Origin: Nemertoderma westbladi
Lineage: Eukaryota > Xenacoelomorpha > Nemertodermatida > Nemertodermatidae
Length of the DNA stretch: 29,843 nucleotides
Direction: 5' to 3'
Assembly (NCBI GenBank): GCA_032718475.1
Contig: JAUCBJ010004335.1
Coordinates: 1 to 29,843 of the forward strand
Part shown: in pieces, positions 1 to 11,456 of the stretch
Numbering within the stretch: the stretch's first letter is position 1
Layout: each line of letters begins with the position of its first letter
Notes under the pieces: model-generated
What the model saw: only the letters and a program-made list of their open reading frames with translations
Database searches by the model: none
Told to the model about the DNA's origin: nothing
Position numbers and translations under genes: made by a program

Positions 1-900
1 AGATCGATGGCCATAAGTAAATTCTACTTGGAAAATTTAGAGGAAACTTAGAGAAATCTGGCTGCATAAATTACACTGGGCCTGAGTTGGCTGACTGTTG
101 GATACACTAACTAATTGGACTGATTACTGCTGTACTCTTATATTATTCTTAATGCTTAACCTTTGTAAATATTCGTTTATGATTTATAAGGAGAAATATG
201 CGGTACTGTACTGGTTACGGTACTGGACGCAAATCCCATCGTGGCGAATTAATATCCCGCCTCAATGTTAAATTCTCAATTTAGGGAAAGGAACAGGGTA
301 CAGAGGCACGTTATTTTAACCAAAACAATAAACTAAACACAATAGAACTGGTTACAGTTTTATTTTTGAGAGTAATCAGCTATTATTTGCGTCGAATTTC
401 CCCTGGAGAGGGATGAATTTTATTGCGTCCAATTTCCCCCTCCCCCCCCCCTCCCCCCCCCCCCTATCTGCTCAATTCAGCATATTATGTACAACTGTGT
501 CTTTCAGCCAGAGTAAACATACACTAAAGGACATGCAGACTGTGATCTTTCTTAGTTTTGTGTTGTAATTGCCGTCAGACATAGACCTGTTTGGTTATCT
601 GGAGCACGACATTCCAAACGGAACTGTTAATACAATCCCTGTAGGTCCATATTGCTGCTAGGAATTACTGTATATTGCGAGAATCGATCGAGTGATGCAC
701 ATGCGCCTATTTGATCCTGCCAATATATTTGAGACTCCCTTTGAGTCATACGCAGCGTTTGATTTATATTTGATGCTACACGACCGGCAAATTTTGAGTG
801 AGAATTCTGTGATTTATCAAATTGCGTTTGTTAGAAAATTGTGGAAGTTACAAAAGCGCGAACAGATAGATGGCGACGGAACTGGTCTGGTAAAGAACTG
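1..900. other. non-coding flank with C-rich tract
   Basis: No gene is recognisable here. At 436-464 there is an almost pure C tract broken by two T residues, so the minus strand is G-rich and could form a quadruplex. Near 370-436 the phrase TGCGTC(G/C)AATTTCCCC occurs twice. At about 199-225 there is a short GGTACTG/GGTTACGG stretch resembling the units of the minisatellite that starts at 902. A reading frame running from about 692 into the array is not supported as a gene, because its only complex part is about 70 codons with no recognisable domain. Confidence 0.6.
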
Positions 901-901
901 C

Positions 902-3790
902 CTGGTACGGTTCCAGGTACGGTACTGGTACGGTAATGGTACGGTTCCAGGTACGGTACTGGTACGGTACTGGTACGGTTCCAGGTACGGTACTGGTACG
1001 GTTCCAGGTACGGTACTGGTATGGTACTGGTACGGTTCCAGGTACGGTACTGGTACGGTACTGGTACGGTTCCAGGTACGGTACTGGTACGGTTCCAGGT
1101 ACGGTACTGGTACGGTTCCAGGTACGGTACTGGTACGGTTCCAGGTACGGTACTGGTACGGTTCCAGGTACGGTACTGGTACGGTACTGGTATGGTACTG
1201 GTACAGTACTGGTACAGTACTGGTACAGTACTGGTACGGTACTGGTACGGTTCCAGGTATGGTACTGGTACGGTTCCAGGTACGGTACTGGTACGGTACT
1301 GGTACGGTTCCAGGTACGGTACTGGTACGGTACTGGTACAGTTCCAGGTTCGGTACTGGTACGGTTCCAGGTACGGTACTGGTACGGTTCCAGGTACGGT
1401 ACTGGTACGGTTCCAGGTACGGTACTGGTACAGTTCCAGGTTCGGTACTGGTACGGTTCCAGGTACGGTACTGGTACGGTTCCAGGTACGGTACTGGTAC
1501 GGTTCCAGGTACGGTACTGGTATGGTTCCAGGTACGGTACTGGTACGGTACTGGTACGGTTCCAGGTACGGTACTGGTACGGTTCCAGGTACGGTACTGG
1601 TACGGTACTGGTACGGTACTGGTACGGTACTGGTACGGTTCCAGGTACGGTACTGGTACGGTACAGGTACGGTTCCAGGTATGGCACTGGTACGGTTCCA
1701 GGTACGGTACTGGTACGGTACAGGTACGGTACTGGTACAGTATTGATACGGTTCTGGTACGGTACTGGTACGGTACTGGTACGGTTCCAGGTATGGTACA
1801 GATACGGTACTGGTACGGTTCCAGGTACGGTACTGGTACGGTTCCAGGTACGGTACTGGTACGGTTCCTGGTATGGTACTGGTACGGTTCCAGGTACGTA
1901 CTGGCACGGTATTGGTACGGTTCCAGGTACGGTACTGGTACGGTTCCAGGTACGGTACTGGTACGGTTCCAGGTATGGTACAGATACGGTACTGGTACGG
2001 TATTGGTACGGTTCCAGGTACGGTATTGGTACGGTTCCAGGTACGGTACTGGTACGGTTCCAGGTACGGTACTGGTACGGTATTGGTACGGTTCCAGGTA
2101 CGGTACTGGTACGGTACTGGTACGGTACTGGTACGGTTCCAGGTACGGTACTGGTACGGTTCCTGGTATGGTACTGGTACGGTTCCAGGTACGTACTGGT
2201 ACGGTATTGGTACGGTTCCAGGTACGGTACTGGTACGGTTCCAGGTATGGTACAGATACGGTACTGGTACGGTTCCAGGTACGGTACTGGTACGGTACTG
2301 GTACGGTACTGGTACGGTTCCAGGTACGGTACTGGTACGGTTCCAGGTATGGTACAGATACGGTTCCAGGTACGGTACTGGTACGGTTCCAGGTATGGTA
2401 CAGATACGGTACTGGTACGGTTCCAGGTACGGTACTGGTACGGTACTGGTACGGTACTGGTACGGTACTGGTACGGTACTGGTACGGTTCCAGGTACGGT
2501 ACTGGTACGGTTCCAGGTATGGTACAGATACGGTACTGGTACGGTTCCAGGTACGGTACTGGTACGGTTCCAGGTATGGTACAGATACGGTACTGGTACG
2601 GTTCCAGGTACGGTACTGGTACGGTACTGGTACGGTACTGGTACGGTTCCAGGTACGGTACTGGTACGGTTCCAGGTATGGTACAGATACGGTACTGGTA
2701 CGGTTCCAGGTACGGTACTGGTACGGTATTGGTACGGTTCCAGGTACGGTACTGGTACGGTACTGGTACGGTACTGGTACGGTTCCAGGTACGGTACTGG
2801 TACGGTTCCTGGTATGGTACTGGTACGGTTCCAGGTACGGTACTGGTACGGTATTGGTACGGTTCCAGGTACGGTACTGGTACGGTTCCAGGTACGGTAC
2901 TGGTACGGTTCCAGGTATGGTACAGATACGGTACTGGTACGGTTCCAGGTACGGTACTGGTACGGTTCCAGGTACGGTACTGGTACGGTACTGGTACGGT
3001 ACTGGTACGGTTCCAGGTATGGTACTGGTACGGTTCCAGGTACGGTACTGGTACGGTTCCAGGTATGGTACAGATACGGTACTGGTACGGTTCCAGGTAC
3101 GGTACTGGTACGGTTCCAGGTACGGTACTGGTACGGTACTGGTACGGTTCCAGGTATGGTACAGATACGGTACTGGTACGGTTCCAGGTACGGTACTGGT
3201 ACGGTACTGGTACGGTACTGGTACGGTACAGGTACGGTTCCAGGTATGGTACAGATACGGTACTGGTACGGTTCCAGGTACGGTACTGGTACGGTACTGG
3301 TACGGTACTGGTACGGTACTGGTACGGTTCCAGGTATGGTACAGATACGGTACTGGTACGGTTCCAGGTACGGTACTGGTACGGTACTGGTACGGTACTG
3401 GTACGGTACTGGTACGGTACTGGTACGGTACTGGTACGGTACTGGTACGGTTCCAGGTATGGTACAGATACGGTACTGGTACGGTTCCAGGTACGGTACT
3501 GGTACGGTACTGGTACGGTACTGGTACGGTACTGGTACGTACTGGTACGGTACTGGTACGGTACTGGTACGGTACAGGTACGGTACAGGTACGGTACTGG
3601 TACGGTACTGGTACGGTTCCAGGTACGGTACTGGTACGGTACTGGTACGGTACTGGTACGGTACTGGTACGGTACTGGTACGGTACTGGTACGGTACAGG
3701 TACGGTACAGGTACGGTACTGGTACGGTACTGGTACGGTACTGGTACGGTACTGGTACGGTTCCAGGTACGGTACTGGTACGGTTCCCAG
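902..3790. repeat. GTAC-rich minisatellite, alternating 11/12-bp units
   Basis: About 2.9 kb is built from two related units, GGTACTGGTAC (11 bp) and GGTTCCAGGTAC (12 bp), often alternating as a 23-bp dimer. Variants include GGTACAGATAC, GGTATGGTAC and GGTACAGGTAC. From about 2300 to 3540 the variant pair GGTTCCAGGTAT + GGTACAGATAC recurs at intervals, which indicates higher-order block duplication. Neither unit contains a stop codon in most frames on either strand. Frames of about 1000 codons therefore stay open by composition alone and are not evidence of a protein. Confidence 0.95.
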
Positions 3791-5836
3791 GCACACTGAT
3801 TCATTACGTGTATCGAATTTCTTCAGATACATTTCCACGAATATAGGCCTAAGGTGTGTAATGTCTTTGTCATCGATGCCATATTATCTATTGGTTTTAA
3901 TATGTAAGTAAATGTTACATTACCAATAGGAATATCCAGAGAGTATAATGTTTCACACTTCATCATGGGGCAGCAATCGGACATTATTGAGCACTTTCTC
4001 GAAATGGGGTGTTTTTAACCTGCAAGGTGATCCAAGTTGTAAATCAGCTTTGACCTACATAAATTATGATGGCGGAAGACTGGGAACCGAATTCGCTTAA
4101 CTTCGGAACACCGATAATTCGCGCATCAAATAGATATTGCTGTGGACCTAAATTCGATTGAAGGGAACCTGAGTTCGCAATTTCAACGATTATATAATTT
4201 CAAAATCAGAGCGTGTGGGGATTTTAATAAAGACGAGACCTGCAATATATATGATGATATGTGATATGAAATTTTTTGCTACCTTTTTTTTCGAAAAAAG
4301 GTAATACTGTATAGGCCTATGTAACTAATGGCATTGGAGTTGAGCTGTTAATGCAACTGTAATTAAAGGTGTAATATTATGCATACAGTATAATTCCATA
4401 ACCGCATATATATAAACCGTCGGTGTTGGTTGCTGTTCAGTAAGAAGTTTCGGACACTTCAAAGTATTCAATATTTGCCCTACATGTCTGTCTATACAAA
4501 ATGTATTGCGTTTAGACTAGGCTTATCATTGCAGGTGGATACCCCTTTTATTAACATACAGTAGTCTAGACATGTGTTATGTTAACAAATAAGTGTTTAG
4601 AAAATCGCAGTGATTAATCTACAGTATATGTTAGCGGGTTTCTGTGGAATTAGGCTTTCTGCAGAAAGCCTAGGCTTTTTGAATAACTCGAGGCTTTCTG
4701 CACAAAGCCTTTGCTTTCTGAATAACTCTAGGCTTTCTGCTCAAAGCCTTTGCTCTCTGAATAACTAAATCCAGTGAATATAGATCTCACTTATACTGTA
4801 TTGTTAGTGTAAAGCATATAATAACGACAGAATTTGGTAAGGTGAACTTGGACATTATTGAAAATATTTTTGTATTATTATTATAAGTACCATACGGTTG
4901 TGCTTGCATATCAATAGTGTCGCATCGGTTTATTGATTCAACCTATCCTTTTTAGGTTCGCGTCCGCGTAGCGAGATCTCTAGTATTCACATGTGGAGGA
5001 AATTTCAAGCTCAGCCAGCCACTACTAAATGTAAATCCACGTCATTCATAACCCATGTGTATTCCAAAATTTACCTCTGATATCTGCCGTAAAAAAGTGT
5101 TATCGTTATTATTCGAAAAGTAGTGTTTGATTTTTGTATTAGTCGATTCCGTGGTATGCAGGCAGTAACTTTGGCGTGCCGTTGATTGAGTATTACTGTA
5201 TACTATACTGTAGGTATGTAAAACGGATGCTTGTTGGAACAATGATGTGATAAAAGGTAGATTTTTGTTGTTTTGTATGTATTTCCCAAATTAATTTGAA
5301 TGTTTCAAGTATTTGTAATTTGTCTATAAGTAGTATATTTAATTAATTGTTTGTATACATAGTAGTGGCTCATGTTTCCGGTAGTGACTGAAGGTAATTG
5401 CAGATACAGTATGTTGCCATTCCCAAAAATCGTTTACATGTGACAGTTGAGGGTGCTGCAGGATTCAGCCATATTGGGGCCCGGGACTAACATAAATTTG
5501 GGTCCTCCTTTCAGTTTTATAAGATATTAAATAATATTTCACTACAGTCCCAATCCCAATAAACATTAACTTGGTCGTTTTGGCGGCCAAAATGACCAAA
5601 ATCACCAAAAAAATGTAGTGTATTCCTATGGGCTACTTGGTCGTTTTGGCGAAGCGATTTAACTCGAATCAGCTCAATCCAGACTGTCTGTCTCCTTGGC
5701 CATCCATTTGGTGGATCTGACTAAATGTCGGCTCGCTTTCATTTTTATTATTGACAGATTGTTAACTTACACGGCGCAGAGCCTTGCAGTACTGGAGTCC
5801 GCCCACTGAGGCATTGATAGAGTACACAGTCTTATA
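3791..5836. other. AT-rich non-coding stretch
   Basis: No gene is supported. Local structures are a hairpin at 4280-4303 (10-bp arms around TTCG), the 39-bp tandem repeat listed separately, and a direct repeat CTTGGTCGTTTTGGCG at about 5570-5585 and 5636-5651. The first copy of that direct repeat forms an imperfect palindrome with the bases that follow it. The stretch ends at the retrotransposon target site AAAGG. Confidence 0.6.
4652..4767. repeat. 39-bp tandem repeat, three copies, hairpin core
   Basis: Copies start at 4652, 4691 and 4730, with a period of exactly 39 bp. Each begins AGGCTTTCTGC and ends near GAATAACT. In the first copy the 20 bases 4652-4671 form a perfect palindrome. In the other two the second arm carries one change (CACAAAGCCT and CTCAAAGCCT), so the palindrome is decaying. 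Confidence 0.85.
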
Positions 5837-5841
5837 AAAGG

Positions 5842-7037
5842 TGTTCGCGCTTTTAGACCTTTAGCAGTTTAACCTGCCAAATTTAGATGTCTTCTAGGTT
5901 ATAAATCGACTTTAGCCTATGACGAGTATTTGTTACACTACATTAGCCGAAGCCAGTCTATGCGCGACCATTCACCCGCTGGATATACCCGGGAGACTGG
6001 ATTCGGAAGCTTTGACCTTATTGCGGTGTAGGCCTACTGTATTATTCGACTGATCGTTAATATATAATTTCTGACAAATATTATTCACTTTCGGGAAATA
6101 TCAACAGTTCCTTTAGGACGTGGCGCTCTAAATATTTAAACAGAGTTATGACTTACACTAGACACAACGGGATGGCTATGGATTCACGTATAAAGCGCAT
6201 TCTTTAGGAGATGCTTTGTTATCAGTCACAATCATGCACACTACCGCACAATACTGCACACCGATCTGCCGACCTTCCCTAATTTTAGTCACATATAAAG
6301 AGAACAGCAACCGACACATGTAGTGCCTATGAAATAGCATTAGATTCACTCCAAAACCAATATAATGTAAGTCGCAATTGTTATATGTAACCGGTCTCTT
6401 ACCTTCAGTATATCAAGAAGATTGGGGGTTTTATGATTATTTATCGATATTATCCAAATATAATAATATTCCATCAACTGATATAATTAATAACCGACAG
6501 TAAATAGCAGTAAAAATGCGGTGTTTGTAGTTGACAATATGATTTGCATTGATATGCAGTGTGTTGAGTTAATATGGTTTGATTTGATAACAGTTATAAG
6601 TTTCTATGACCAAAGCCTACTAATGTTTGGCTAAAGTCTGAAACTTCCACAGAAGTACAGAAGAATCCTAAGCCGGTGTTCTGGGCTTAGAAAGATACAC
6701 ACACTGAATTGCATGAGTTTCTGTATACAATCTCCAGCACAGAGTGAAAACCGCTCTGATTGGTCGACCGAACAAAGAACGAACAAAGAACAAAGAAAAA
6801 GTTACACGTGGACACAGCTGATAGATGTCGTCATCGGAGTTCCGATGTTTAGAGTATTTGGCTTATTGCAACATGAAATCGCTAGTTATGTCCGCTAAAG
6901 TACACATACAGAAGAAATGGCTTTTTATGTCCACTAAAACACCGGTACAGTAAGGAAACGGCTTTTTATGCCCGTTAAAACAACTACAGAGTACTTTGCG
7001 GGGAAAATAACCAGCTAATTCCGCAAAAGCCTTTACA
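5842..7037 (-). repeat. left LTR (3' LTR of minus-strand element)
   Basis: This is 1196 bp, TG...CA bounded, and pairs with 15791-16984. By eye the two LTRs differ at about 13 substitutions plus two 1-bp indels, roughly 1.1% divergence, which suggests a fairly young insertion. On the minus strand the first bases of the LTR contain two similar CATAAAAAGCC motifs (within about 6920-6975) that could act as TATA-like promoter elements; that is inference. A 61-codon frame inside both LTRs (6713-6898 here) has no recognisable domain. Confidence 0.93.
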
Positions 7038-7562
7038 CCGCTCCCAGAAAATGGGATTTAATTCTATAAAATATAAAAAATCACAGTTTCTAAAATATAA
7101 AAATACTCTAAACAGTTAGTCTTTCTTACGTGGACGGCGTTTACGCAGTTTTTTGAGGCTAGCAAGAGTCCTTTTCTCTTTGGGGCGAGCCACTTTACTA
7201 GGAGGGCTATAACTCCTGGGTAAAGGGTGCAATACAATTGCATCGGAAGGTTTAGGGTTATGGTCGATGTCTCATCCATTTCGATATGCTTCTCCTCGAG
7301 CTGATTTTCCTCCGCTTATCATTGGATGCATTCGTCCAAAAACTCTTGCTGAGAATAGGGTCGTCTAAGTTCGATATCTTCTTAGAGATTCTGGATTTTC
7401 TGATCGAACTGAGATAAAGCAAATTAGTTTACCGCTTGGACTTGCTGCTGCAATTTACGTTTCTCTAAACAATTATAGGTTCCTTTTCCGATCTTTTGAC
7501 GAATAGTGTCCAACGCGTTTCGTACAACTCTCTTCTACGCCTCGGTGACAGGTTGTATCGGG
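7038..7562 (-). pseudogene. decayed 3' ORF of the retrotransposon
   Basis: On the minus strand this stretch can be read as a lysine/glutamine-rich, coiled-coil-like protein only by crossing several in-frame stops. Recognisable pieces are DTIRQKIGKGTYNCLEKRK at about 7430-7500 and, in another frame ending near 7120, a basic tail KKLRKRRPRKKD followed by a stop. It looks like the continuation of the frame at 7563-7991. No conserved family is recognised and there is no sign of pol. A structural or nucleic-acid-binding protein is possible from the basic tail, but this is weak. Confidence 0.4.
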
Positions 7563-7991
7563 TTAAACCGGGACGATGATAAGGTTGAATGGCGATATTA
7601 GATGTCCGCGTCCCAATCCGACTAGGTAAGATGGGCGAATATTTAGGGAGCCCACAACCGGAGTGCCACCGACTAACTGTTCGTGTAACACTAGATCTTT
7701 GAACAGTGAGTACAGTTCGGGAGGATCCGTGATACTATTAGGATCAAGAGTCTGAGGTCTAACTAGGGAATGAGGAGGTCTGACCGAGTATTCCGGAACT
7801 CTGATCATAGGTTTATTTAAGGATCGTTTGAATAGAGCGAGCATAGGTGATACATCGAACAAGTTTCGCTCGAAACTCCCGTAAATATAGCGAGTAAAAC
7901 CGCGTTTAAAGCAACGTCTCCACGGATGTTTATGTCTTTCCGTTTGTTGGTTGGGTCTTGGGCATTCATCGTAATAATACCAAAGACGCAC
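7563..7991 (-). CDS. retrotransposon ORF fragment, unknown
   Basis: This is an open frame of about 142 codons downstream of gag in the element's sense. The first in-frame start-like codon is GTG, not ATG, so it is likely part of a longer, frame-broken protein rather than a gene of its own. It is rich in Pro, Arg and Tyr (for example RCFKRGFTRYIYGSFERN and YLVGLGRGHLISPFNL). I recognise no domain and see no catalytic motifs of protease, reverse transcriptase or integrase. It lies between the 102-codon gag-distal frame and the decayed basic region beside the 3' LTR. It could be a Gag C-terminal segment or a lineage-specific structural protein. Confidence 0.4.
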   Translation of the reverse strand: MRLWYYYDECPRPNQQTERHKHPWRRCFKRGFTRYIYGSFERNLFDVSPMLALFKRSLNKPMIRVPEYSVRPPHSLVRPQTLDPNSITDPPELYSLFKDLVLHEQLVGGTPVVGSLNIRPSYLVGLGRGHLISPFNLIIVPV

Positions 7992-8029
7992 GTCTTGTAG
8001 GGGAAACGCGGGTGATATTTATTCGGTTT

Positions 8030-8338
8030 TTACAACGTTTCTCTCAAGAATTCCAAATATACGTTGGAGTTACTGCGTTTATCCGGTTCTTTAACGTCTT
8101 CTCTTTCGAGTCGATTTCGAATAGAATTTTCGCATTCTATTTTCAGTTTATCGTTCCGACTCCACTGGGTAGGATATTTAAATAAAACCATTTCCCTTTC
8201 GGTGTCTACATCGTCCGTATCGTGTAAATCGATAGGATGGCCGGTAGTTAAGAAGTCCATATGCGTACCATTACGATGCGTATAGCGAGCAGTGAATTTT
8301 TGATAGTCCAATTCACGCGTAAGTTGCTCCTGGGACAT
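8030..8338 (-). CDS. gag-distal frame, +1 to the Gag core
   Basis: About 102 codons begin at ATG 8338 (MSQEQLTRELDYQKFTARYT), and the frame is open some 50 bases further upstream. It overlaps the last 30 codons of the 8248-9780 frame in the +1 register. That frame's own tail has low-complexity, out-of-register composition. The natural protein therefore probably moves from the Gag core into this frame near 8385. The segment is acidic and then charged (DLHDTDDVDTEREMVLFKYP) and has no recognised domain. Either a 1-bp indel or a frameshift site would explain it. Confidence 0.45.
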   Translation of the reverse strand: MSQEQLTRELDYQKFTARYTHRNGTHMDFLTTGHPIDLHDTDDVDTEREMVLFKYPTQWSRNDKLKIECENSIRNRLEREDVKEPDKRSNSNVYLEFLRETL

Positions 8339-9780
8339 CGGCGGTTCGATATAACGACCATCGTCCTTATATGAATTCTCTTAGGAGACGTAGGAGGAGT
8401 TTTTCTTACCTGTTCTCTCCTGTCATGGGTTCGAGACTTAAATTTACTTACGTCCTTAGGCGCTTTGTTGTCATAGTAAGATCTTTCAGTGTCTCTCCCG
8501 CTGTCTTCCTCTTGAGAAGCCTGGCTTTCGCCGTCGTCTGTATAACACACTGGTATTACCTTTCTCCTAGAAACGGGTTTCTCACTTACCTTATTTTCTG
8601 GTGTCTTCTCTCTGGACTGCTTTAGGAGCTGTAATTTTACATCTCCATCTAAGAATGACATGAGATCAGCCATGGTAGGATCTCTTCGTTGTTGTTCCAT
8701 CATATATAACACTGTCTTGTCCCAGCGTGTATCTAATCCGCCCTTGGGCAAATTAGATGCTAAGGCTCCTACAACCATAGAATTCTGGTATTCATGAGAC
8801 TTACCTAACCAATCTAGTTGTCTACAGATCTCCTGAATCTCGTCGGAAAACTCTATAATCCCGCTGCTAAGAAACTTTCGGGGCGCCATTAATTTCGCAT
8901 ATAAATACCTAGCTATGTTAGTCCTATTACCATACCTGATGTTCAGTGTATCCCAAACTTGTCTTAATCCATCTGGATGTCCAATAAACTTTAACGCCAT
9001 TAACTTGGGAGATCCTTCCAAGCACTCGATGAGGAATCTAAATTTCTCTCCGTTAGATAGCACAGAGTTCTGTATGTTATCTTTATAATATTCATTAAAA
9101 GGTAACCATTTCATCTCATCTCCATTGAACTTGACGATCTCTCCCACCTTTACCGCTTGACGGGCTTCGGTTCTAGCCATTTGACGCGTAAAACTTTCTT
9201 GGGCCATCGTGTTATTTAATATCGAGTTATTGGTATATAAATTTCTCGGATTATTATCAAGTCTATATGGAATATCATTGTCAACAGGTTTATAATTACC
9301 CTTAATAGGGTTTACTATAGGAGTTTCCACTTCACTAGCAGTATAGATGCGTGTAGGCTCCACACCTTGCGCATGAAATACTTCAGACCTAACAGGTTGA
9401 CACATTGTTACAGGGGGTGGTGGTATACCCTTTTGTGTATTTACTAATTTATCGCGTTCTAACGCGATACTTTGCTGCACTTCTTGCAACTCTAATCTAC
9501 TTTCCCTTACTGTTCCCTTAAACTGATGAACAGTCTCCTGCATCTGCCCGAGCAGGAGATTCATCCCCCGCCGCCCCTCATCCACCCACTCGACCGCCGA
9601 AGCGGGAGCCGCCAACATAGTAGCGGGCAGACGAGGGACAACGGGCGACAAATCATTGATATTTCGCTCGGAGTCCAGGACAGGAACTGTCTCAGGGGTT
9701 GTTCTGTGGGGCACAGGTAGTTTAGTGCTATGCAAAGGGAATTTAGAGGTAGGTTCTGGGAGTACAGGTGTCTCTATCAC
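8248..9780 (-). CDS. Gag core (DUF1759-like), duplicate copy A
   Basis: This open frame has 510 codons and no ATG at its head: its first start-like codon is GTG and the first Met is residue 55. It is therefore the distal part of a larger gag. Residues about 60-115 are helical and likely coiled-coil. Residues about 212-365 match the BEL/Pao Gag DUF1759 pattern (VKFNGDEMKWLPFNEYYKD, then FRFLIECLEGSP, then WDTLNIRYGN). Residues about 390-480 are charged and basic. There is no CCHC zinc knuckle. The family's role is to assemble virus-like particles around the retroelement RNA. It is almost identical to 9924-11456; by eye the two proteins differ at six positions (S45L, R71Q and F247L among them). 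Confidence 0.75.
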   Translation of the reverse strand: MIETPVLPEPTSKFPLHSTKLPVPHRTTPETVPVLDSERNINDLSPVVPRLPATMLAAPASAVEWVDEGRRGMNLLLGQMQETVHQFKGTVRESRLELQEVQQSIALERDKLVNTQKGIPPPPVTMCQPVRSEVFHAQGVEPTRIYTASEVETPIVNPIKGNYKPVDNDIPYRLDNNPRNLYTNNSILNNTMAQESFTRQMARTEARQAVKVGEIVKFNGDEMKWLPFNEYYKDNIQNSVLSNGEKFRFLIECLEGSPKLMALKFIGHPDGLRQVWDTLNIRYGNRTNIARYLYAKLMAPRKFLSSGIIEFSDEIQEICRQLDWLGKSHEYQNSMVVGALASNLPKGGLDTRWDKTVLYMMEQQRRDPTMADLMSFLDGDVKLQLLKQSREKTPENKVSEKPVSRRKVIPVCYTDDGESQASQEEDSGRDTERSYYDNKAPKDVSKFKSRTHDRREQVRKTPPTSPKRIHIRTMVVISNRRCPRSNLRVNWTIKNSLLAIRIVMVRIWTS

Positions 9781-9923
9781 GGAAGGGGTGGCTTCGAGAA
9801 CACAGGCCTAATTATTTCAGGCTCATCTACTATAGTAGGGAGTCTTTCTATTTTAATTATTTGGTCTGTGGGTTGGGGTGTCTACATCGTCCGTATCGTG
9901 TAAATCGATAGGATGGCCGGTAG

Positions 9924-11456
9924 TTAAGAAGTCCATATGCGTACCATTACGATGCGTATAGCGAGTAGTGAATTTTTGATAGTCCAATTCACGCGTAAGT
10001 TGCTCCTGGGACATCGGCGGTTCGATATAATGACCATCGTCCTTATATGAATTCTCTTAGGAGACGTAGGAGGAGTTTTTCTTACCTGTTCTCTCCTGTC
10101 ATGGGTTCGAGACTTAAATTTACTTACGTCCTTAGGCGCTTTGTTGTCATAGTAAGATCTTTCAGTGTCTCTCCCGCTGTCTTCCTCTTGAGAAGCCTGG
10201 CTTTCGCCGCCGTCTGTATAACACACTGGTATTACCTTTCTCCTAGAAACGGGTTTCTCACTTACCTTATTTTCTGGTGTCTTCTCTCTGGACTGCTTTA
10301 GGAGCTGTAATTTTACATCTCCATCTAAGAATGACATGAGATCAGCCATGGTAGGATCTCTTCGTTGTTGTTCCATCATATATAACACTGTCTTGTCCCA
10401 GCGTGTACCTAATCCGCCCTTGGGCAAATTAGATGCTAAGGCTCCTACAACCATAGAATTCTGGTATTCATGAGACTTACCTAACCAATCTAGTTGTCTA
10501 CAGATCTCCTGAATCTCGTCGGAAAACTCTATAATCCCGCTGCTAAGAAACTTTCGGGGCGCCATTAATTTCGCATATAAATACCTAGCTATGTTAGTCC
10601 TATTACCATACCTGATGTTCAGTGTATCCCAAACTTGTCTTAATCCATCTGGATGTCCAATAAACTTTAACGCCATTAACTTGGGAGATCCTTCCAAGCA
10701 CTCGATGAGGAATCTAAGTTTCTCTCCGTTAGATAGCACAGAGTTCTGTATGTTATCTTTATAATATTCATTAAAAGGTAACCATTTCATCTCATCTCCA
10801 TTGAACTTGACGATCTCTCCCACCTTTACCGCTTGACGGGCTTCGGTTCTAGCCATTTGACGCGTAAAACTTTCTTGGGCCATCGTGTTATTTAATATCG
10901 AGTTATTGGTATATAAATTTCTCGGATTATTATCAAGTCTATATGGAATATCATTGTCAACAGGTTTATAATTACCCTTAATAGGGTTTACTATAGGAGT
11001 TTCCACTTCACTAGCAGTATAGATGCGTGTAGGCTCCACACCTTGCGCATGAAATACTTCAGACCTAACAGGTTGACACATTGTTACAGGGGGTGGTGGT
11101 ATACCCTTTTGTGTATTTACTAATTTATCGCGTTCTAACGCGATACTTTGCTGCACTTCTTGCAACTCTAATCTACTTTCCCTTACTGTTCCCTTAAACT
11201 GATGAACAGTCTCCTGCATCTGCCCGAGCAGGAGATTCATCCCCTGCCGCCCCTCATCCACCCACTCGACCGCCGAAGCGGGAGCCGCCAACATAGTAGC
11301 GGGCAGACGAGGGACAACGGGCAACAAATCATTGATATTTCGCTCGGAGTCCAGGACAGGAACTGTCTCAGGGGTTGTTCTGTGGGGCACAGGTAGTTTA
11401 GTGCTATGCAAAGGGAATTTAGAGGTAGGTTCTGGGAGTACAGGTGTCTCTATCAC
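9924..11456 (-). CDS. Gag core (DUF1759-like), duplicate copy B
   Basis: This is the upstream (in the element's sense) copy of the tandemly duplicated Gag core, with the same 510-codon length, the same DUF1759-like segment at residues about 212-365 and the same GTG at the head. The frame is open upstream to 11483. There it overlaps the short 11453-11629 frame in the -1 register, so it can be reached from that frame only by a shift. Because it directly follows the N-terminal gag frames, it is the copy in the original position. Downstream it runs into the duplication junction at 9875-9876. Confidence 0.75.
   Translation of the reverse strand: MIETPVLPEPTSKFPLHSTKLPVPHRTTPETVPVLDSERNINDLLPVVPRLPATMLAAPASAVEWVDEGRQGMNLLLGQMQETVHQFKGTVRESRLELQEVQQSIALERDKLVNTQKGIPPPPVTMCQPVRSEVFHAQGVEPTRIYTASEVETPIVNPIKGNYKPVDNDIPYRLDNNPRNLYTNNSILNNTMAQESFTRQMARTEARQAVKVGEIVKFNGDEMKWLPFNEYYKDNIQNSVLSNGEKLRFLIECLEGSPKLMALKFIGHPDGLRQVWDTLNIRYGNRTNIARYLYAKLMAPRKFLSSGIIEFSDEIQEICRQLDWLGKSHEYQNSMVVGALASNLPKGGLGTRWDKTVLYMMEQQRRDPTMADLMSFLDGDVKLQLLKQSREKTPENKVSEKPVSRRKVIPVCYTDGGESQASQEEDSGRDTERSYYDNKAPKDVSKFKSRTHDRREQVRKTPPTSPKRIHIRTMVIISNRRCPRSNLRVNWTIKNSLLAIRIVMVRIWTS

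Noticed and set aside
692-3911. Several open frames of 240-1035 codons on both strands across the first array
   Set aside because: They are open because the 11/12-bp units lack stop codons. The translations are pure tandem repeat, several frames and both strands are equally open, and no domain or non-repeat core is present.
4280-4303. Hairpin with 10-bp arms and TTCG loop
   Set aside because: It consists mostly of T and A runs, has no flanking duplication, and is likely simple-sequence drift.
6713-6898. 61-codon frame in both LTRs
   Set aside because: It is preserved only because the LTRs are near-identical. It has no domain and lies on the strand opposite to the element's genes.
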